Origin: Streptomyces zhaozhouensis
Lineage (GTDB): Bacteria > Actinomycetota > Actinomycetes > Streptomycetales > Streptomycetaceae
Assembly: GCF_900230195.1 (NCBI RefSeq)
Contig: NZ_OCNE01000025.1
Coordinates: 27,081-91,080, forward strand
Direction of reading: 5' to 3'
DNA length: 64,000 nucleotides
Part shown: positions 60,538-64,000 of the stretch, piece by piece
Numbering within the stretch: the stretch's first letter is position 1
Layout of the letters: each line of letters starts with the position of its first letter
Notes under the pieces: model-generated
The model's input: only the letters and a program-made list of their open reading frames with translations
Databases searched by the model: none
What the model was told of the DNA's origin: nothing
Translations under genes and position numbers: made by a program

Positions 60538-61800
60538 TCAGTCGCGCTGGAGGCCCTCCGGCAGGTCCGGCTCGGCCGGGGCGACGAAGCGCTCGTCGCC
60601 GTCCTCGACGGAGGCGGTCCGCTGCTCGGCGGCGTCGGCGCCGCAGAAGGCGGCCTCCAGGGAGTCGCCGAGCGCCGTGTTGACGTCGCCGTTGTTCGAG
60701 GTGTTGGCGGTGGCCGCGAGGCTGTGCTCGCCGTCCTCGGTGGTGAACGCGTAGGTGTAGTAACCCTGCACGGTGCCGGTGTGCCCGTAGACCGACACCT
60801 CGCACGACAGGTCGTAGCGCCGGAGCCCGAGGCCGTAGTGCTTGGTGCCGGTGTCGTCGGTCGGCTGCGTCTCGGTCATCGCTTCGAGCTGCTCGGCCCC
60901 CAGCAGCTCCCCGCCGAGGAGCGCGCTCGTGAACTCGTTCAGGTCGGCCGGGTTGGAGATCATGGCGCCGGCCGACTGGGCCCACGACACGGTCTGCTCG
61001 GTGGAGTCCACCAGCGGCTCGCCGGCCTCGTCCGGGGTGAGGTGGCCGTCGATGTGGTCGCCCGGCATGGCGGTGTCGGGGTGCACGTACGCGGTGTTCT
61101 CCAGGCCGAGCGGGTCGATGATCCGCTCCTGGTAGACCTCCGCGAGGGACTGGCCGGTGAGGTGCTCGACGAGCATCCCGACGACCACGAAGTTGGCGTT
61201 CGAGTAGGAGTACGCCGAGCCGGGCTCGACCGTCAGCGGCTGGGCGGTCGACATGTCGACCAGCTCCTGGAGCGTGTAGACCTCGTCGCGCGTGGCCTCG
61301 AACCCGGGGACCGTCTCGGCGAACATGTCGTTGCTGTAGTCGTAGAGACCGCTGCGGTGGGTCAGTACGTGGCGCACGGTGATCGTGTCGTCCGGCAGCA
61401 GGCCGGGCAGCAGCCCGTTGACCGGGGTGTCCAGCTCGACGGCGCCCTCCTCGACGAGCTGGAGCAGCGCGACGGCGGAGAAGGTCTTGCTCACGCTGCC
61501 GATGCGGAACTGCGCGTCGGTGTCCATGGGCTGACCGGTGCCGGCCTCCCGCTCGCCGACCGTCTCGGTGAGGGAACCGTCCGGGCCGTCGAAGCGCGCC
61601 ATGGCCCCGGGCGCGCCCAGCTCCGTCGACTCGGTCAGCGCGGCCCGCACCGCCGCCATGTCGGGCTCGGGACTCTGGGCCGTGTCGTCACCGCCGCCGG
61701 GCACGCCGACGGCCTGGGCGGCGATGGCGAATGACGCGACCAGTGTGGCGGCGACGAGCGCCGTCTGCTTGCGTGGGGGGAAACGCACGACAGTCTTCAA
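60538..61800 (-). CDS. Secreted serine hydrolase (class C beta-lactamase / D-Ala-D-Ala carboxypeptidase family)
   Basis: The 420-residue product has a signal peptide (residues 1-30; ALVAATLVASFAIAAQA). SVSK is at 102-105 with the catalytic Ser and Lys, YSN in YSYSN near 203, and HTG in YGHTGTVQG near 345. It probably acts on D-amino acid peptides or esters outside the cell. The start is uncertain: TTG at 61800 or GTG four codons later. Upstream lies a 620-base gap. Confidence 0.88.
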   Translation of the reverse strand: MKTVVRFPPRKQTALVAATLVASFAIAAQAVGVPGGGDDTAQSPEPDMAAVRAALTESTELGAPGAMARFDGPDGSLTETVGEREAGTGQPMDTDAQFRIGSVSKTFSAVALLQLVEEGAVELDTPVNGLLPGLLPDDTITVRHVLTHRSGLYDYSNDMFAETVPGFEATRDEVYTLQELVDMSTAQPLTVEPGSAYSYSNANFVVVGMLVEHLTGQSLAEVYQERIIDPLGLENTAYVHPDTAMPGDHIDGHLTPDEAGEPLVDSTEQTVSWAQSAGAMISNPADLNEFTSALLGGELLGAEQLEAMTETQPTDDTGTKHYGLGLRRYDLSCEVSVYGHTGTVQGYYTYAFTTEDGEHSLAATANTSNNGDVNTALGDSLEAAFCGADAAEQRTASVEDGDERFVAPAEPDLPEGLQRD

Positions 61801-62426
61801 CTCCCATGGGGTGGGGCTCGTTTGCGTTTCTCACCCTAATAGCTTCCGGTCACGCGCACGTTCAAGGGGCGCGGACGGTGTCGCCGGTGAATGCGATTGA
61901 TTGGTGAGGGAAACGCGGGCGTTCTGCGGGGTGAGTTCTGTGTTTCCGTGCGGTGGCGGAGGGTGAACGGGCGCGGGAGGCTGGCGGAGGCGCCGACGGG
62001 GCGCGGGAGTTCGGTGTTCTCCGTGGTCGGGGGAGGTGGGGTGAGGGCGCTGCCGGTGTTTCCCGTATCGCCTTCCGTGTTCTCCTGGTGTTTTTCCGGT
62101 GCGGGTGGGAGAACGCGGCAACGCCGTGTTCCGGGAAGTCGGTTCTGGATTCTCCGGGGAGATTTGTCGACGAAGGCCGGGTTACTCGCGGGTCGGTTTC
62201 CTTCGTGCCCGGGGTATCGCGGGTGGCGTGGCTTCCCGCGTCCGGACGGGCGCGGCGGGCGTCGTTTTCGCGGAGGGATCACGCGCCGGCCGCCCCCGGC
62301 GTCCGCCGCCTTCGGGGGCCGCCGTTTCCGGAGGCTCGGGGGGAACGGCCGTGGCCGGCCGCGCGCAGACGCGGCCGGCCACGGGTGTGGTGCGGGTGGT
62401 GCGGGTGTCGCCTGGGGGAGCCGGGG
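61801..62426. other. Long intergenic region before the M14 peptidase stop
   Basis: 626 bases without a supported gene, of somewhat lower GC. The right end holds the M14 terminator. The rest may contain the promoter for the leftward serine hydrolase. Confidence 0.5.
62349..62384 (-). terminator. Terminator after the M14 peptidase gene
   Basis: A perfect 15-bp stem (arms 62349-62363 and 62370-62384) with a CGCAGA loop lies 43 bases past the leftward stop. Confidence 0.85.
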
Positions 62427-63734
62427 TCAGGCGGCGCAGTACTCGCCCTCCAGGCCGGCGGCCCGGTAGGCGCAGTCCGCGTAGCTCAACAGGGTCAGCA
62501 CGGCCTCCCGGTTCCGGCTGGTCTCCCGGTCGATCACGTCGCCTGGCGGGTAGAACCCGCCGTCGGCCTGGGACCTCGGGTACATCTCGAACGTGAAGGA
62601 GAAGATCCCCTGGTCCGCCCAGGCCCAGTCGTTGATCCCGCCGTCGGTGATGTAGAGGTCGCTGGACTGCTGCGGGGTGTAACCGTTGGTCTCGGCCATC
62701 GCCGTGCCCAGCGCCTCGAACGCGGCGGCGTCGTCCTCGGTCAGACCGGGGCCGGTCTGGTCGTAGGTGTAGCCGTACGGCCACAGCACCAGCTCGCTGT
62801 AGGTGTGGAAGTCGATGTGCGCGGTGATCTGCTGCTCACCGTCGACGACGCGTCCGCGCACGAAGTCGGCGACGACCTGGGTCTCCGTACCCGACTCCGG
62901 GCCGGAGCCGCGATAGGTCTCGCCGCCGGGCGACCCCGACGAACCGCCGCAGCAGCCCCACTCGTAGGCCCAGTTCCGGTTGAGGTCGGTGCCGACGGAG
63001 GAGGAACCCTCGTTGGGCTGACGGTTCTTGCGCCACATCTGGAACTCGCCGGACTCCTGGTCGTAGACCTTGCCGTCCGGGTTGACCGAGGGGATCAGCC
63101 ACACCTCGCGGCTGTCCAGCAGCTCGGTGACCTCGGCGTCGCCTCCGTACTGGGAGGTCAGCTCGCCGAGGGTGTAGAGCGCCATCTCGGCGGTCAGGTG
63201 CTCGCGGGCGTGCTGGTTGTGGGTGAACAGCACCTCCGGCTCGTCCTCGTCGGTGTCGACGTTGGCGCTGACCTTCACGGCGAAGATGTCGCGGCCCTCG
63301 TCGGACTGGCCGATGACCTGGCTGCTCACCAGGTCCGGGTGGGCCTCCTCCGCCTCGGCTACGGCGGCGAGCACCTCGTCGTAGGTGTGGTAGTCCTCCG
63401 GCGCCGCGGCGCCGACGTCCCGCTGGGTGGGGCCGGTGAGCGCGGTCAGCGAGTATCCGAGGCCGGTCAGCTCCTCGGCCCGCTCCTCGTCCGCGGTGAT
63501 CACGACGGAGGCGTCGCGCACCTCGTCGATCGCGGTGCCGGTGCGGGCCAGCTCGGTGCGCTGGTCCGTGGTGGCGACGCCCCCGACCTCGTACTGCCGG
63601 AAGGTCGCGGTGGGGGTCCCGGACTCGGCCGCGTCCGGGACGGCGCTGGCCTGCGTGCCGAACGCGAGGGCCAGCGAGACGGTGAGAACGGTCGTGGCGA
63701 GGGCGGTCCGCCTGCCACGTGAGAGCCTCTGCAT
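62427..63734 (-). CDS. Secreted M14-family zinc carboxypeptidase
   Basis: The 435-residue product has a signal peptide (residues 1-31, LTVSLALAFGTQASA), a pro-region of about 80 residues and the M14 domain. Zinc ligands are His175 and Glu178 (HAREHLTAE) and His310 (HIDFHTYSELV), with the catalytic Glu383 in FTFEMYP. DLNRNW and the Cys-rich WGCCGGSSGSPG region are typical of the Streptomyces T-type enzymes. It removes C-terminal residues from extracellular peptides. Confidence 0.94.
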   Translation of the reverse strand: MQRLSRGRRTALATTVLTVSLALAFGTQASAVPDAAESGTPTATFRQYEVGGVATTDQRTELARTGTAIDEVRDASVVITADEERAEELTGLGYSLTALTGPTQRDVGAAAPEDYHTYDEVLAAVAEAEEAHPDLVSSQVIGQSDEGRDIFAVKVSANVDTDEDEPEVLFTHNQHAREHLTAEMALYTLGELTSQYGGDAEVTELLDSREVWLIPSVNPDGKVYDQESGEFQMWRKNRQPNEGSSSVGTDLNRNWAYEWGCCGGSSGSPGGETYRGSGPESGTETQVVADFVRGRVVDGEQQITAHIDFHTYSELVLWPYGYTYDQTGPGLTEDDAAAFEALGTAMAETNGYTPQQSSDLYITDGGINDWAWADQGIFSFTFEMYPRSQADGGFYPPGDVIDRETSRNREAVLTLLSYADCAYRAAGLEGEYCAA

Positions 63735-64000
63735 GACGCAACTCCTGTGTGGGGGTGGCGCCATACTCCCGAGGATGGCATGGACGGGTCAAGGATCTTC
63801 CTTGCCTGGCGGGGCGTCCGGGTGGGGCGGCGGCCGCTCCCGAGTGACATCGGGCCGCCACCGTGGGTTGGCAGTGCGGTGGCGCACGGTGCGCGTTCAC
63901 GCACTCCGGGTGGGGGTGGGGGTCCTGGGTGTGTGAGGGGTGGCACAGGTCGTTGGTCCTCTACGAGGGGTGTTCGTGGAGGGGCGGGGGCGGGTCCGGG
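63735..64000. other. Window end without a recognised gene
   Basis: 266 bases upstream of the M14 gene. It probably contains its promoter; no other feature is supported. Confidence 0.4.

Noticed and set aside
41000..64000. Biosynthetic gene cluster in the accessory half
   Set aside because: No polyketide, peptide, terpene or other assembly enzyme is present. The oxidoreductases and regulators fit detoxification better.

Overview
The window looks like chromosome of a Streptomyces or close relative. GC is very high with strong third-position bias, GTG starts are common, and the gene order malQ - pepN - DsbA-like - sodF - rpiB/nei - tig - clpP1P2 - clpX - valS - folC - ndk - mreBCD - pbp2 - rodA - TIGR03960 radical SAM is, as I remember it, the order of the Streptomyces core (the S. 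coelicolor SCO26xx region). No rRNA genes, integrase, transposase or secondary-metabolite cluster were seen.

Bases 1-40,940 are core. They hold a mechanosensitive channel (cut by the window edge), an HNH nuclease, malQ, two tandem M1 aminopeptidases (pepN), a mycothiol-type reductase behind a SigR-like promoter, sodF with a Nur box, bioY, rpiB-nei, an Eis-like acetyltransferase, a SpoIIE-type phosphatase, an M23 peptidase and an acyltransferase. Then come tRNA-Gly(TCC) and tRNA-Pro(TGG), and a proteostasis block: tig, clpP1-clpP2 behind a ClgR site, and clpX. It is followed by valS, folC, DUF4233 and ndk, and by the cell-wall elongation cluster mreB-mreC-mreD-mrdA-rodA. valS and folC each have a TAGACT -10 box seven bases before the start codon, which predicts leaderless mRNAs.

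After the TIGR03960 gene the expected continuation (DUF2344, rne, rplU-rpmA) is absent and 23 kb of accessory DNA follows. The first part (41.0-46.0 kb) is a rearrangement scar. It has two small CRISPR-like clusters with different 30-base repeats and 31-40 base spacers, no cas genes, a truncated RHS/YD-repeat gene that joins the 5' end of one repeat, a DUF1080-type gene tail that joins the 5' end of an inverted repeat, and a third repeat remnant joining an RHS core tail. The flavoprotein gene between them is intact. A pocket of small membrane or PH-like genes (46.0-47.0 kb) follows.

The second accessory part (47.3-63.8 kb) contains an SDR/TetR pair with twin operators, then a probable stress or detoxification regulon: pirin, AhpD-like, glutaminase-STAS, acetyltransferase, F420/NADP-type reductase, luciferase-like monooxygenase (frameshifted at a seven-base homopolymer), isochorismatase-like hydrolase, Fer4_19-CDGSH protein, acetyltransferase and a MarR regulator. 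Six copies of GTTGA-N4-TCAAC lie at the promoters of this group with a shared promoter geometry, so I infer that the MarR protein controls it. The window ends with a TetR-MFS efflux pair, a secreted serine hydrolase and a secreted M14 carboxypeptidase.
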